From the NCBI GenBank assembly GCA_040767925.1, contig JAXGNN010000001.1:310001-374000 (forward strand): 64,000 bases of DNA. The letters are read 5' to 3'. The notes below the pieces were generated by a model. It was not told where the DNA came from and searched no databases. It saw nothing but the letters and a program-made list of their open reading frames with translations. Within the stretch, counting starts at the first letter, position 1. Each line of letters starts with the position of its first letter. Both the position numbers and the translations under genes were made by a program. Origin of the DNA: Phil1 sp040767925 (GTDB lineage: Bacteria; Bacillota; Clostridia; Christensenellales; CAG-138). This document shows, in pieces, positions 50,517 through 59,846 of the stretch.

Positions 50517-51029
50517 TCAGAATATGACGGCGGCGGCTATATCGTAATCCTTCAATACTTCCCTGCCGCCGAGATCGGAAAGCTCTATGGCAAAGCGCGC
50601 GGCGACGACCTTTCCCCCCGCCTGCTCGACGAGGCGTATCGTGGCGAGCGCCGTGCCTCCCGTCGCGAGAAGGTCGTCCACCACGACCACGCGCTGGCCG
50701 GGCTCTATGGAGTCCACATGGATCTCGAGAGAGTCCGTGCCGTACTCGAGCGCGTACTCGTGCCGGATGGTCTTATAGGGCAGCTTGCCGGGCTTGCGCG
50801 CGAGCACGAAGCCCGCGCCCAGCGCATAGGCGAGCGCGGAGCCGATGACGAAGCCGCGCGCCTCCGGACCCACGACGAGCTCGACCCCCATATCCCGCAC
50901 GCTGTCCGCGAGCTCGCTGATGAGCTGGCGGTACGCTTCCGGGTTTTTAATCAGCGTGGTCACATCGCGAAAAAGAATCCCCTTCTTGGGGAAATCCGGT
51001 ATGGAGCGGATTGTGCTCGCCAAATCCAT
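50517..51029 (-). CDS. apt: Adenine phosphoribosyltransferase
   Basis: 170-residue salvage enzyme making AMP from adenine and PRPP. It begins MDLASTIRSIPDFPKKGILF, and the PRPP-binding loop is VVVDDLLATGGT (about 120). The strong AAGGAGG upstream of the ATG at 51029 lies within the 3' end of recJ, whose frame runs on 83 bp into apt. Confidence 0.96.
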   Translation of the reverse strand: MDLASTIRSIPDFPKKGILFRDVTTLIKNPEAYRQLISELADSVRDMGVELVVGPEARGFVIGSALAYALGAGFVLARKPGKLPYKTIRHEYALEYGTDSLEIHVDSIEPGQRVVVVDDLLATGGTALATIRLVEQAGGKVVAARFAIELSDLGGREVLKDYDIAAAVIF

Positions 51030-53466
51030 AAAATGCCTCCTTATATAAGCGCATATGATGATCGCCCGCCTCCGCGAGGGAGTTCACCGCCCTGAATGCC
51101 GCGCTCTCCTCGAGCGAACGCGCCGGCGCGCCCTTTTTTAGGCGCGCTCCGTCCTCTGCGATTTCGACGAAGCCGAGTTCCTCGAACACGCGGATGGCGA
51201 ATTCCGCCGCACACTCGCTTGTTTCCGACTCGCGGCAGAGCGCCTCCGCCATGGAAGCGCGGTTGTAGAAGCTGCCGCGCGTGCGCGCGAGCGCCCGGTA
51301 AAGTTCGCCCAGCGCGGCGCGGTCGGTTTTAAGCGCAAGCGCCAGCTCGTCCGCGTCGCCCGGCACGGGCTCCATGCAATGGAGCGCGGCCTTCGGCGCG
51401 AGGGAGGGAAGCGCTTTTCCCAGATGGAAGGGCGTGTCATACACGACCACGGCCTCATACCGGGACATGTCCGTTTCCCCGAACACGGGCGCGAGCACCG
51501 CCGCGTTTGCGGCAAGCGGGCCCCCCGCGCAGGCGGAAAACGTGATGTCCATACGCCCGTACAGGCCTTCCTTCTCCGCGAGGCGCAAAAAGCGCTCCGC
51601 GCCCGCCCGGGTGAAGCAAAGCACGAGAAGGCCGGATACCCTGCCGCGCGCCCTTTCGAGGATCAGCCCGTCGTCCGCGCGAAAAAAAGGGAAATCGGCA
51701 CAGGTACTATTATACAGAATATTCTTCGATAATGCATCAGCGAATTTCCCGGCGTTGCGCAGGAGATACGCGGGGATATCCCCCGGAGGCGCGGCGCGCA
51801 GCGCGCGGATCTCGAGCTGGAGGCTTTCCCCGTTGAAATCGTTGACCGCGGGGGTGTAGAGCACGTCGCACGCGTCCATGGAGTTGATCTCGCGGAACCT
51901 GCTCCCCGCGTGGAAATAGGCGGCGCTCATATACTGCCCCGCCTTGTTTAGCGTGAGCGCGAGGTGGCCCCCGTCCCCCATGGTGCGGATGCTTTTGACG
52001 GTGGCGCCGTCCGTGCGAAGCACCACCCTTTCGTTCCCCTCCCCGAAGGGGGAGAACGCCTCGATCTCGCGCGCGAGGCGCATCGTGACGCCCGTAAACT
52101 CCGCCTCGTCGTCGTATTCCGCGCGCGGGATGAACACGTCCTCCGGGACGCGCGCGCGGATATAATCCTCAAGCGCCGCTTTGAAAGGCTCGATATTCTC
52201 CTCGGGCAGCGTCACGCCCGCGGCGAACGCGTGGCCCCCGAAGCGCGTGAAATACCCTTCGCACGCCCGGAGCGCGTCGTGTATGTTGAAGCCGGGGATG
52301 GAGCGCGCCGAGCCCGCCACCGAATCCCCCACGCCCGTGAGCAGCAGCGTGGGCCTGTAGTACCTCTCCGCGATCCTGCCCGCGGCGATGCCCACCACGC
52401 CCGGGTTCCACGCGGGGTTGTAGAGCACGACGGAGCGCTTGTTGCAAAGATCGTCCGCGTCGATGAGGGCGGAGGCCGAGGCGCAGATTTCCGCCTCCTC
52501 CGCGCGCCGCTTCTCGTTGAGCGCGTTGAGGCGCTCCGCGGCCTGCCGGAGCTTCGTTGCGTCCGCCCCGACGAGAAGGTCCACCGCGAGGGACGCCTCC
52601 TCGATCCTGCCCGCCGCGTTGAGCCGGGGGCCGATGACGAAGCCGAAGGTCCTCTCCGTGACCTTCTTCGGGTATTTGCCCGAGGCTTCGAGAAGCGCGA
52701 CGAGCCCTTTGGGGCATCGCCGCGCCGCGACCGCCTCCATGGCGAGCGCCGCAAACACCCGGTTCTCGCCGAAAATAGGCACGATGTCCGCCACGGTCGC
52801 GATGCCCGCGAGCGAGATATACTCCATGGCGCGCTTGCGCCCGCCGAGCGCCTCGACCAGCTTGAAGGCGAGCCCCGCCCCGCAGATGTGCCGGTTGGGG
52901 TAGTTTTCATCCGTGCCGGAGCAGATGAGCGCCTCGCAGCGGGGCAGCCTCTCCCCCGGGATGTGATGGTCGGTGACGATGGCCTCGATCCCCAGTTCAT
53001 AGCAGCGCGCGAGCTCGTCCACCGCCTTGACGCCGTTGTCGACCGTGATGACGAGCTTCGCGCCCGCGGCGAGGAGCTGGTCGGCCGAGCCCATGTTCAT
53101 GCCGTAGCCCTCGTCGTGCCGCGAGGGGATCATATAGAAAACGTCCGCGTTCCTCGAGCGGAGATAGAGCATCAATATCGCGGTCGCGCAGACGCCGTCC
53201 GCGTCGTAATCGCCGAAGATACAGATGCGCTCGCCGTTCGCAATCGCCCGCTCGATGCGGGCGACGGCCTTGCCCATCTCGGCGAACAGGAAGGGGTCGA
53301 GGAGCTGCCCCTCGTTGGGGTGCAGGAATTCCTCGGCCTCTATGCCGTTTGAAAGCCCGCGCGCGAGAAGAAGCTGCGCCGTGCGCGCCGAAACGCCGAG
53401 GTCTTTTCCAAGCTTCTCGGCGTCCTCGAGGGGCGGCTTTTCCCGCCTTCGTTCGTAAACGAGCAT
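50947..53466 (-). CDS. recJ: Single-stranded-DNA-specific exonuclease RecJ
   Basis: 839-residue 5'-3' ssDNA exonuclease for recombination and mismatch repair. The DHH domain has FGDYDADGVCATAI, the TVDNGV motif and VTDHHIPGE; DHHA1 follows with SARSIPGFNIHDAL and GGHAFAAG. The C-terminal third is the longer, variable domain of Firmicutes RecJ (B. subtilis YrvE is about 785 residues). The last 28 codons overlap the apt gene in another frame. Confidence 0.93.
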   Translation of the reverse strand: MLVYERRREKPPLEDAEKLGKDLGVSARTAQLLLARGLSNGIEAEEFLHPNEGQLLDPFLFAEMGKAVARIERAIANGERICIFGDYDADGVCATAILMLYLRSRNADVFYMIPSRHDEGYGMNMGSADQLLAAGAKLVITVDNGVKAVDELARCYELGIEAIVTDHHIPGERLPRCEALICSGTDENYPNRHICGAGLAFKLVEALGGRKRAMEYISLAGIATVADIVPIFGENRVFAALAMEAVAARRCPKGLVALLEASGKYPKKVTERTFGFVIGPRLNAAGRIEEASLAVDLLVGADATKLRQAAERLNALNEKRRAEEAEICASASALIDADDLCNKRSVVLYNPAWNPGVVGIAAGRIAERYYRPTLLLTGVGDSVAGSARSIPGFNIHDALRACEGYFTRFGGHAFAAGVTLPEENIEPFKAALEDYIRARVPEDVFIPRAEYDDEAEFTGVTMRLAREIEAFSPFGEGNERVVLRTDGATVKSIRTMGDGGHLALTLNKAGQYMSAAYFHAGSRFREINSMDACDVLYTPAVNDFNGESLQLEIRALRAAPPGDIPAYLLRNAGKFADALSKNILYNSTCADFPFFRADDGLILERARGRVSGLLVLCFTRAGAERFLRLAEKEGLYGRMDITFSACAGGPLAANAAVLAPVFGETDMSRYEAVVVYDTPFHLGKALPSLAPKAALHCMEPVPGDADELALALKTDRAALGELYRALARTRGSFYNRASMAEALCRESETSECAAEFAIRVFEELGFVEIAEDGARLKKGAPARSLEESAAFRAVNSLAEAGDHHMRLYKEAFYGFGEHNPLHTGFPQEGDSFSRCDHAD

Positions 53467-53542
53467 AACGGCCCCTTTCCTCCGGCATTAAGCCGGATTC
53501 CACAAGACCGATTATACTATGATTCGACAAAGGTGAACAGGT

Positions 53543-53932
53543 TTATTTGACGGCGTTGAATATCATGGCGCTGAGCATCCCGGCGAGTATGCCGATACCG
53601 AAATCCGCCAGCACCGCGAGCGAGAGCACGAACGTGTCCGACAGAATGGAGAAGATCACGAACGCGAACGCGGAGTAGATCAGCCCCGCGGCCGCCCCGT
53701 ACAGCCAGGCGCGCTCCCTGCACCTCCTTGCGACGACGATTCCCGCGACCGCCGCCGAAACGACCTTGATGCCCGTGTTGACGATGCCGATGCTCTCCGT
53801 GCCCAGCCATTGCTGCCACATGGCAGCGGCGTAGAGCACGATGAGCAGCAGGCTCGCCGCAGACGCCGTCACCGCGCCCTTCAGGAGCTCGGCGAACATA
53901 TTCGGCGCTTCCATAGATTTACTCTTGCGCAT
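53543..53932 (-). CDS. TIGR04086 family membrane protein
   Basis: 129-residue membrane protein with four predicted helices, of the conserved Firmicutes TIGR04086 (YrzE-like) family. ATG at 53932 lies 6 bases after GAGGGGG; the ATG at 53938 would abut it. Its usual neighbourhood is near recJ/apt/relA, as here. Function unknown. Confidence 0.82.
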   Translation of the reverse strand: MRKSKSMEAPNMFAELLKGAVTASAASLLLIVLYAAAMWQQWLGTESIGIVNTGIKVVSAAVAGIVVARRCRERAWLYGAAAGLIYSAFAFVIFSILSDTFVLSLAVLADFGIGILAGMLSAMIFNAVK

Positions 53933-54067
53933 GTACATCCCCCTCCCGGTCGGTTATAGGTATGCGCACGCATATAGAGATATTCAGAAACAGAAAAAGC
54001 GCAATCCGGCGGACGCCGGGCGCGCTTTAAAACGGCGAAAAAATCCGCCGTCCGCGCGAATTTGGGC

Positions 54068-54120
54068 TTGACAAATCGAGACTACTGGTGTAATCTCTGA
54101 TCATCAGGCTACAGGTGTAG
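54068..54120 (+). promoter_or_regulatory. Promoter and two BlaI-type operators
   Basis: TTGACA (54068-54073), 17 bp, TAATCT (54091-54096). Operator 1 CTACTGGTGTAA (54082-54093) lies in the spacer and -10; operator 2 CTACAGGTGTAG (54109-54120), a perfect palindrome about GG/TG, lies just downstream. Both match the TACA..TGTA boxes of BlaI/MecI. Confidence 0.8.
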
Positions 54121-54137
54121 TCCAAAGGAGGCGTTTT

Positions 54138-54521
54138 ATGAACAGGCTGGCCGAACGAATCGCAGACGCCGAGCTCGAGGTGATGCGCGTGCTGTGGGAG
54201 GCAAAGGCGGCTTTGCCCGTTTCCGAAATCCGCAGGGCGATCTGCGAGAAAACGGGCTGGGACGGGTCCACCGCGAAAACGCTGCTCTACCGGCTGCAGG
54301 CGAAGGGCGTGGTCGCGCAGGCGAAGCGGGATGTATTTTATTATACCCCGCTTGTCTCGCGCGAGGAGTATAACGAATATACGACGCAGGCGCTCATCGA
54401 CAAGCTCTATAAGGGCAGCGCCAAGAACCTGGTCGCCTCGCTCGTTTCCTCGAAAAAACTGAGCGACGCGGACATCGCCGAGCTGAGAAGGATATTCGAG
54501 GAGGGGCCGCGCGATGAGTGA
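54138..54521 (+). CDS. BlaI/MecI/CopY-family repressor
   Basis: 127-residue winged-helix repressor (ISDAELEVMRVLWEA-like start LAERIADAELEVMRVLWEAK; WDGSTAKTLLYRLQAKGVVA) inactivated in known systems by the partner M56 protease. ATG at 54138 after AAAGGAGG. The stop overlaps the M56 gene by 8 bp. Two operator copies lie over its own promoter, so it is autoregulated. Confidence 0.93.
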   Translation: MNRLAERIADAELEVMRVLWEAKAALPVSEIRRAICEKTGWDGSTAKTLLYRLQAKGVVAQAKRDVFYYTPLVSREEYNEYTTQALIDKLYKGSAKNLVASLVSSKKLSDADIAELRRIFEEGPRDE

Positions 54522-57414
54522 CGCGATTTTGACGGCGCTTTCGCTGAGCGTTTCCGGGTCTTTGCTCGCGCTTCTCATCCTCGCGCTCCGGCCGCTCGTG
54601 AAGAACAGAATCCCCAAGGCCGTGCAGTATTACGCGTGGCTCATCGTGCTGCTGCGGCTCGTTCTGCCGCTCTCCTTCGAGGGCAGCGCGGCCGGCCTGC
54701 TCTTTTCCGCCGCGCCCGCCGCGGAAGTGGGCGCGCAGCTTCCGGCCTCCCCCGGAGAAGCCTCCCCCGCGGAGCCGGGCGGCTTGTACCGACCCGGGGG
54801 GATGTTCGCGCCCGCCCTCACGCCGGCGGCGACGCTCCCCGCGGGCGCGGAGAAGGAAAGCACGGGCGCGGAGGTCATCGTATCCCCCGCCGAGGCCGGT
54901 TTCGCGCCGCTCGCGCTTCTTTCGGAGCATCAGACGGCGCTGTGGCTCGCGGGCGCGGCCGCAAGCTTTCTCTGGTACGCCGCAGCCTATCTGCGCTTTG
55001 CCCGCAAGGTCGAAAAATCCTGCGTCAGCCCGCATCCCCTCGATCTGGAGGTGTTCGAGCGGCTCCGTGGGAATATGAAGGTCGGCCTGTTCTGCAGCCC
55101 CTATGTCAGCACCCCCTTGCTCCTTGGCCCGTTCTCCCCCCGCATCGTGATCCCGCAGCTTGCGTACGCGCAAAACGGCATGCGGCGCGCGCTCGAGCAC
55201 ATCCTCCTCCACGAGCTGACGCACGCGCGGAGGCGGGACCTCCTCTATAAATGGTTCGCCGCGGCGGCGCTCTCGCTGCACTGGTTCAACCCGCTCTCGT
55301 TCCTCATCCGCAGGGAGATCAACCGCGCCTGCGAGCTTGCCTGCGACGAGGCGGTGATCGCCCCGCTGGACGCCGGGGAAAGGCGGCGCTACGGGGATAC
55401 CCTCCTCGGGCTCGCCTCGGGCAAGCGCCTGCCGGCGGGCGTCGTGATGACCACGATGAGCGAGGAGAAGCGCGCCCTGAAGGAAAGGCTCGTCGGCATC
55501 GCGCGCTATAAAAAAGCGTCCGTACCGGCCCTCGCCCTCTCCCTTATGCTGGCGCTGCTGCTCGCGGGTTGCGGCGCGCTGCTGGGCGCGGCGAAATCGC
55601 CCGATCCCGCGGCGTCGCCCGACCGGGGCGAAGGCCCCGCCGCGACGGTAACGCCCCCATCCTCGCCCGCCGCAGAACCGGGCGCCCAAAACATCCCCGA
55701 GGGCGTCGAGGGCGTATTCCAGAGTTGGGCGAGCATCCTCCACCTCTCCGAGGTGCGGGAGAAGGGGGAATTCTACGGCATGCTGGTCGACGGCGCGCGC
55801 GAGGGCAACCTCCTCACCATAGAGCGCCGGCGGGAGGATGGCTACACGCGTTATACCATTCGGCTCGAACGAAATGACGAACCCGCCGTGGAATACGGCT
55901 TCCTCGCCTCCGCCGCGTCGATGAAATACGTCGTGAGCGTGCAGGGCGCGGATCTCGACGGGGACGGCACGGACGAACTGATCCTCAACCTCGATTACCT
56001 CAACTCCGGCGGTTGGGCGGACACCCATGTGCTGGCACTGAAGGACGGCGCGTTTTTAGAAATCCTCGCGGCGCTGAACCTGGGCTCGGACGAGTACGAC
56101 GAAACCCTCCTGAGCCAGTTCACAAGCGTCCCGCTGCTCATCCGGCAGAGCTCCTGCACGGGCCTTCGCGCCCTGTGCGCGAGGGACGGCGGGTATGTGC
56201 TGCAGCTCGCGTGGCCCCATCAGTCCGAGGAGGGCGGCGGCATCGTCTATGACGAACTGAGCTTCGACGGCGTGGCCTGGACGCGCAAATACCCGCCGGA
56301 GCAGATTTACGTCATCGAGCCCGAGGAGCAGGAGCGCCGCGTGCGCGCGCTCGTCGGCGACGCGATCGATCTTCCCGCGGAACTGCGCGCGTATTACTGG
56401 CCGCTTGGCTACTATGCCGACATCGACGGGAAGGGCGCGGCGGACGACATCGCATACCTGCACGCCTTGCAGGGAGAGGGCGAGGATGAGCGCTTCTTCG
56501 CCGTCATCGCCGTCTACGCGCACGACAAGCCAGATGAACCCCTGTGCAAGGTCTATGAATTCCCCCGGGAACAGAGCTACTATTTCGGCGCGGCCGACCT
56601 CGACGGGGACGGGCTGAGCGAATTTGCGCTCGTGCTGGGGGACGTCGGCTCCGCCGAAATCCACGTGCTTAAGCCGGTGGACGGCGCGCTTACAGAAATG
56701 CTCACCCTTGAAAGCGGCAGGCCGGAAGTCGCCGCGCGGTACGCGCAGACGCTCGTGACGCCCGACATCCCGTGGAGCTGGTGCAATATCGCCCTCTATG
56801 AAGGCAGGCCCGCGCTGGAGCTGACGAACACCGTCATCACAGCCGATACGCCGCTTTACTACCTTCGCATGGATTCCGGCAACTGGGTCGTCGCGCAGGG
56901 CATCGTCCCGGGGACGCCGACGCCGAGGCCCGTCATACCCGGCGAAGCCGCCGCCATAAGCGATATCCGCGAAGCTTTTCTTACGGTCTACTTCACCTCG
57001 AACTATCAGGGCCGCTACGACGAATGGAGACGCGATCTCGCCGACGCAGAAGGGGACAAGACGGGGACGCTCGCGGCCGCCGCGCTGCAGGAATACTTCT
57101 CCTGCTTCGCCGCGTACGCGAACGAGAAGATGCTCAATGCCATGATCCTGAACAGGGATAACATCAAGTATGAGGCGCTTGCTTATGAAAAGGGCGTTTC
57201 CTGCGTGCCGACGGGCTTCGATTTTTCGGAATATTCCCGCTCAAACGGCAGGGCGACCTACGCGTTCACGGCGCGCCTCTCGCTCACATACGCCGACGGC
57301 ACGACGGCGGACGGCAGCATGAGCGGGCAGATCACCGTCGCCGATGAAAACGGCCGCGAGGTCGTCGCGGGGCTCTACCTGTCCTCCCGCGGCTTCGTGG
57401 AGGACGCGCAATAA
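54514..57414 (+). CDS. BlaR1/M56-family membrane protease with a large C-terminal sensor-like region
   Basis: 966 residues. N-terminal helices bracket a loop rich in Pro/Ala; the zinc-protease motif HELTH (about 233-237) and EINRACELACDEAV are typical of BlaR1/MecR1. After the last helix a lipoprotein-like LLAGCGAL stretch and a Ser/Pro linker lead into about 600 residues that include two EF-hand-like DLDGDG repeats. This part is not a penicillin-binding domain. It probably senses an unknown external or wall signal and cleaves the BlaI-type repressor. Confidence 0.88.
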   Translation: MSDAILTALSLSVSGSLLALLILALRPLVKNRIPKAVQYYAWLIVLLRLVLPLSFEGSAAGLLFSAAPAAEVGAQLPASPGEASPAEPGGLYRPGGMFAPALTPAATLPAGAEKESTGAEVIVSPAEAGFAPLALLSEHQTALWLAGAAASFLWYAAAYLRFARKVEKSCVSPHPLDLEVFERLRGNMKVGLFCSPYVSTPLLLGPFSPRIVIPQLAYAQNGMRRALEHILLHELTHARRRDLLYKWFAAAALSLHWFNPLSFLIRREINRACELACDEAVIAPLDAGERRRYGDTLLGLASGKRLPAGVVMTTMSEEKRALKERLVGIARYKKASVPALALSLMLALLLAGCGALLGAAKSPDPAASPDRGEGPAATVTPPSSPAAEPGAQNIPEGVEGVFQSWASILHLSEVREKGEFYGMLVDGAREGNLLTIERRREDGYTRYTIRLERNDEPAVEYGFLASAASMKYVVSVQGADLDGDGTDELILNLDYLNSGGWADTHVLALKDGAFLEILAALNLGSDEYDETLLSQFTSVPLLIRQSSCTGLRALCARDGGYVLQLAWPHQSEEGGGIVYDELSFDGVAWTRKYPPEQIYVIEPEEQERRVRALVGDAIDLPAELRAYYWPLGYYADIDGKGAADDIAYLHALQGEGEDERFFAVIAVYAHDKPDEPLCKVYEFPREQSYYFGAADLDGDGLSEFALVLGDVGSAEIHVLKPVDGALTEMLTLESGRPEVAARYAQTLVTPDIPWSWCNIALYEGRPALELTNTVITADTPLYYLRMDSGNWVVAQGIVPGTPTPRPVIPGEAAAISDIREAFLTVYFTSNYQGRYDEWRRDLADAEGDKTGTLAAAALQEYFSCFAAYANEKMLNAMILNRDNIKYEALAYEKGVSCVPTGFDFSEYSRSNGRATYAFTARLSLTYADGTTADGSMSGQITVADENGREVVAGLYLSSRGFVEDAQ

Positions 57415-57457
57415 GATGTTTCCCCGGCTCCGACGGATATCGGTTAATATTGAAAAG

Positions 57458-57488
57458 CGGCATCCGCCCTTCAAGCGGATGCCGTTTT
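57458..57488. terminator. Bidirectional rho-independent terminator
   Basis: 10-bp stem CGGCATCCGC / GCGGATGCCG, 7-base loop, with AAAA and TTTT flanks, between the convergent M56 gene and yajC. Confidence 0.8.
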
Positions 57489-57497
57489 GGTTACTTC

Positions 57498-57533
57498 TGA
57501 TTGTCAATTGTCAATTGTCCATTGTCAATTGTT
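57498..57533 (-). repeat. 36-bp intergenic repeat, copy B
   Basis: Reverse complement matches 33332-33367 at 34 of 36 positions. It starts on the stop codon of yajC and ends 10 bp before the terminator. Confidence 0.85.
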
Positions 57534-57864
57534 ATTTGACTCCGTCCTCGATGGTGTTCTCGACGGGCGAGTCCTCGACGTTGGCGATCGCGCCGCGCGC
57601 GAACACGAGCCGCACCTTATCGGGGCCGACGGAGATGGTGACGATGTCGTCCTTGATGCTTGTCACGGTCCCGTAAATGCCGCCGATCGTGCGTATCCGG
57701 TCGCCCGGCTTGATGGCGGCGAGCATTTCCTTGATTTTCTTATCCCGGCGGCGCTGGGGAATTATCATCACCGCAAAGAGCACCACCATCATGACGACGA
57801 TGATGATCATGCTTCCGTTACTTGCAAAAAATCCCGCAATTCCCTCCGTGAAACCCTGCTCCAT
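57532..57864 (-). CDS. yajC: Preprotein translocase accessory subunit YajC
   Basis: 110-residue single-pass membrane protein. One helix (about 15-40; IIIVVMMVVLFAVMIIPQRR) precedes the conserved KPGDRIRTIGGIYGTVTSIK. ATG at 57864. Downstream is the 36-bp repeat and terminator. secD/secF are not adjacent. Confidence 0.94.
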   Translation of the reverse strand: MEQGFTEGIAGFFASNGSMIIIVVMMVVLFAVMIIPQRRRDKKIKEMLAAIKPGDRIRTIGGIYGTVTSIKDDIVTISVGPDKVRLVFARGAIANVEDSPVENTIEDGVK

Positions 57865-57986
57865 ACTCGTTACCTTCCTGTTTCGTAGTTTTAACCGGCG
57901 GACAAGCCGCCGACTCTGCTAAATCATAGTATATGCGCCCCGGCGCGTCAAGCAAAAATGGTCAAAGTGCCCAAAATATCACATTC

Positions 57987-58862
57987 TCAACAAAATTCCA
58001 GCGTCAGGCATTGGCCGGACGCGCCGGAGAGGAGCGCCTCCACGCCTCCGGCGCCCGCTATGGCGAGAAGCCGCGCTTCATCGAGCGGGCAAATCATGGA
58101 GAACGTCATGCGCGAGGCGGGCGCGAGCCCCGGCAACCCCATCCCCGCGGGCAGGCGAAAGCGCACCGCGCCGTATTCCAAGGCAAGCGCCGACACGAGG
58201 GGAAGCGGGTTCTCCCCGACCAGCTCGGATACGGAGACGCCGTCCCCGTCCGCGCCGCAGAGCGCGTACGCGCCCCCGAGCGCGGCGGCGAAGCCCAGGA
58301 GCCGCGCCTCCTCGAGGTACGCCTCCATATCCCGGAGCGTGCGCGCCATCATGCCCGCATACTCCTTTGAAAACGCGTCGTAGATCGCGAGCATTTCATC
58401 CGGCGCAGGCTCATGATAATGCTTTGCAGGCGATAGAATCGCCTGAGAAGCGTTCAGCGCGTATTCGTCGTGACGGGAAAACGGCAAATAGCCGAACTGC
58501 GCATAAAAATCCACGTCGGGCTTTAAGAGGGCCGCGACCGCGCCGCTTTCGCGCAGTTCCTCGTGCGCGCGGCGGATGAGCGCGCCCGCGATACCTTTTC
58601 GGCGGTATTCGGGCAGCGTCGCGACGCCCGCGATCATCGCGCAGTGCGCGATTGCGCCTTGAAAGCGAAGCGGATAGGGCACCGCGTGCAGCGCGGCGAC
58701 CATGCTCTCCCCGTCGAAGGCGGCGAGCACGTTTCCCGGCGCCGTGCGCGCGCGAAAATAATAGGCCGAAAACCCGGCGGCGTCCTCGGGGAAAACGACA
58801 TCCCACAGCGCGCGCGCCGCTTCGTACTCCGCGGGTTGAATGCGCCTGCAAACGAGACTCAC
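57987..58862 (-). CDS. GNAT-family N-acetyltransferase, Eis-like
   Basis: 291 residues: N-terminal acetyl-CoA fold (ATLPEYRRKGIAGALIRRAH, the CoA-binding motif) and a C-terminal sterol-carrier-like portion, as in Eis proteins. GTG at 58862 with GGGAGG 5 bases upstream; it overlaps the DUF2156 gene stop (GTGA). Substrate unknown. Confidence 0.87.
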   Translation of the reverse strand: MSLVCRRIQPAEYEAARALWDVVFPEDAAGFSAYYFRARTAPGNVLAAFDGESMVAALHAVPYPLRFQGAIAHCAMIAGVATLPEYRRKGIAGALIRRAHEELRESGAVAALLKPDVDFYAQFGYLPFSRHDEYALNASQAILSPAKHYHEPAPDEMLAIYDAFSKEYAGMMARTLRDMEAYLEEARLLGFAAALGGAYALCGADGDGVSVSELVGENPLPLVSALALEYGAVRFRLPAGMGLPGLAPASRMTFSMICPLDEARLLAIAGAGGVEALLSGASGQCLTLEFC

Positions 58863-59752
58863 AGCGGCCTCCCGACGTATTTTTCAATGAGCATCACGGG
58901 GTTGTAGGAGAGCTTCGCGCGGCGCAGACCCTCGAGGCCCATGTCCTCCTCGCGGTTGACGTACTTCATGCCGGCGAACTCGTTTCGGACAAAGAGGTTG
59001 TTGACGACGGTGAAAAGGCCCGGTATGTCGGTGCCCGCCTTCTCGATGTGGACGACGGCCATCTCCTCGTCCATGCGCTCGCCCAGCGTATACGCGGCGA
59101 GCTTTCCGCGGATGCGGATGCCCGCGCCGATGACGCCGAGCGCATCCATATGGGTGATGAGCTCCCGGATCGCGAGATACTCGCCCAGCGCGTCCGGGTC
59201 GGAGGGGGGCTTCTTCTGCAGCCACTCGTTGTAAAGCGCCATGCACTCCGCGAGCATGTCGGGGTTAAGGCGCACATACTCATAACTCTCGCCGTACTGG
59301 GCCATGAACTGGTTGATGTGGTTCCGCTTCGCGTGGAGCTTTTTGCCCGAGAGGTCGCGCAGATCCTCCATGGTGTAGACATAGTCGTAGTTGTCGCGGT
59401 CCTCCGTCAAAGAATACCCCTCGCACCGGGCGAACGCGTCCCGGATGGGGCCGGAGATCGCCTTGAACACGGGCTCTATGCCGCGATTGCGGCAGTAGGC
59501 TGCGGCGGCGTCGAGCGCCGGGCGGTAATCGCCCGCGGGGTCGCGCGTAAGCGGCGCGAACATGAAGCGGTTTTCTTCGCCGTAATCGAGCAGCAAAAAA
59601 AGAACGCCGTCTTCCTCGGCAAGCTTGATTTTACCCTCTGCGCCCCAGATGAAGAGATTTGTGAAAGTATACTCGGATCCCTTGAGCTTCCACGGCTTCG
59701 TATAGCTTTCCACCATGGATTTCATAGAAACGTCGATCGATTGAAACTCCAT
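58859..59752 (-). CDS. DUF2156 domain protein (phosphatidylglycerol lysyltransferase C-terminal-like)
   Basis: 297 residues, double-GNAT-like fold. It starts EFQSIDVSMKSMVESYTKPW and contains KKLHAKRNHINQFMAQYG and KYVNREEDMGLEGLRRAKLS, the DUF2156 hallmarks. No membrane helices, so it is the soluble domain only. Start ATG at 59752; operon with the GNAT gene. Probably acyl- or aminoacyl-transfer, substrate unknown. Confidence 0.88.
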   Translation of the reverse strand: MEFQSIDVSMKSMVESYTKPWKLKGSEYTFTNLFIWGAEGKIKLAEEDGVLFLLLDYGEENRFMFAPLTRDPAGDYRPALDAAAAYCRNRGIEPVFKAISGPIRDAFARCEGYSLTEDRDNYDYVYTMEDLRDLSGKKLHAKRNHINQFMAQYGESYEYVRLNPDMLAECMALYNEWLQKKPPSDPDALGEYLAIRELITHMDALGVIGAGIRIRGKLAAYTLGERMDEEMAVVHIEKAGTDIPGLFTVVNNLFVRNEFAGMKYVNREEDMGLEGLRRAKLSYNPVMLIEKYVGRPL

Positions 59753-59846
59753 AAAACAAACATGCCCTCCGCAAGTATTCTATACACGCGAAGGGCAAAT
59801 TGCAATACCCGTTTCTCCCCGAGGGAGCTTCGCCGGAGGAGCTTTA

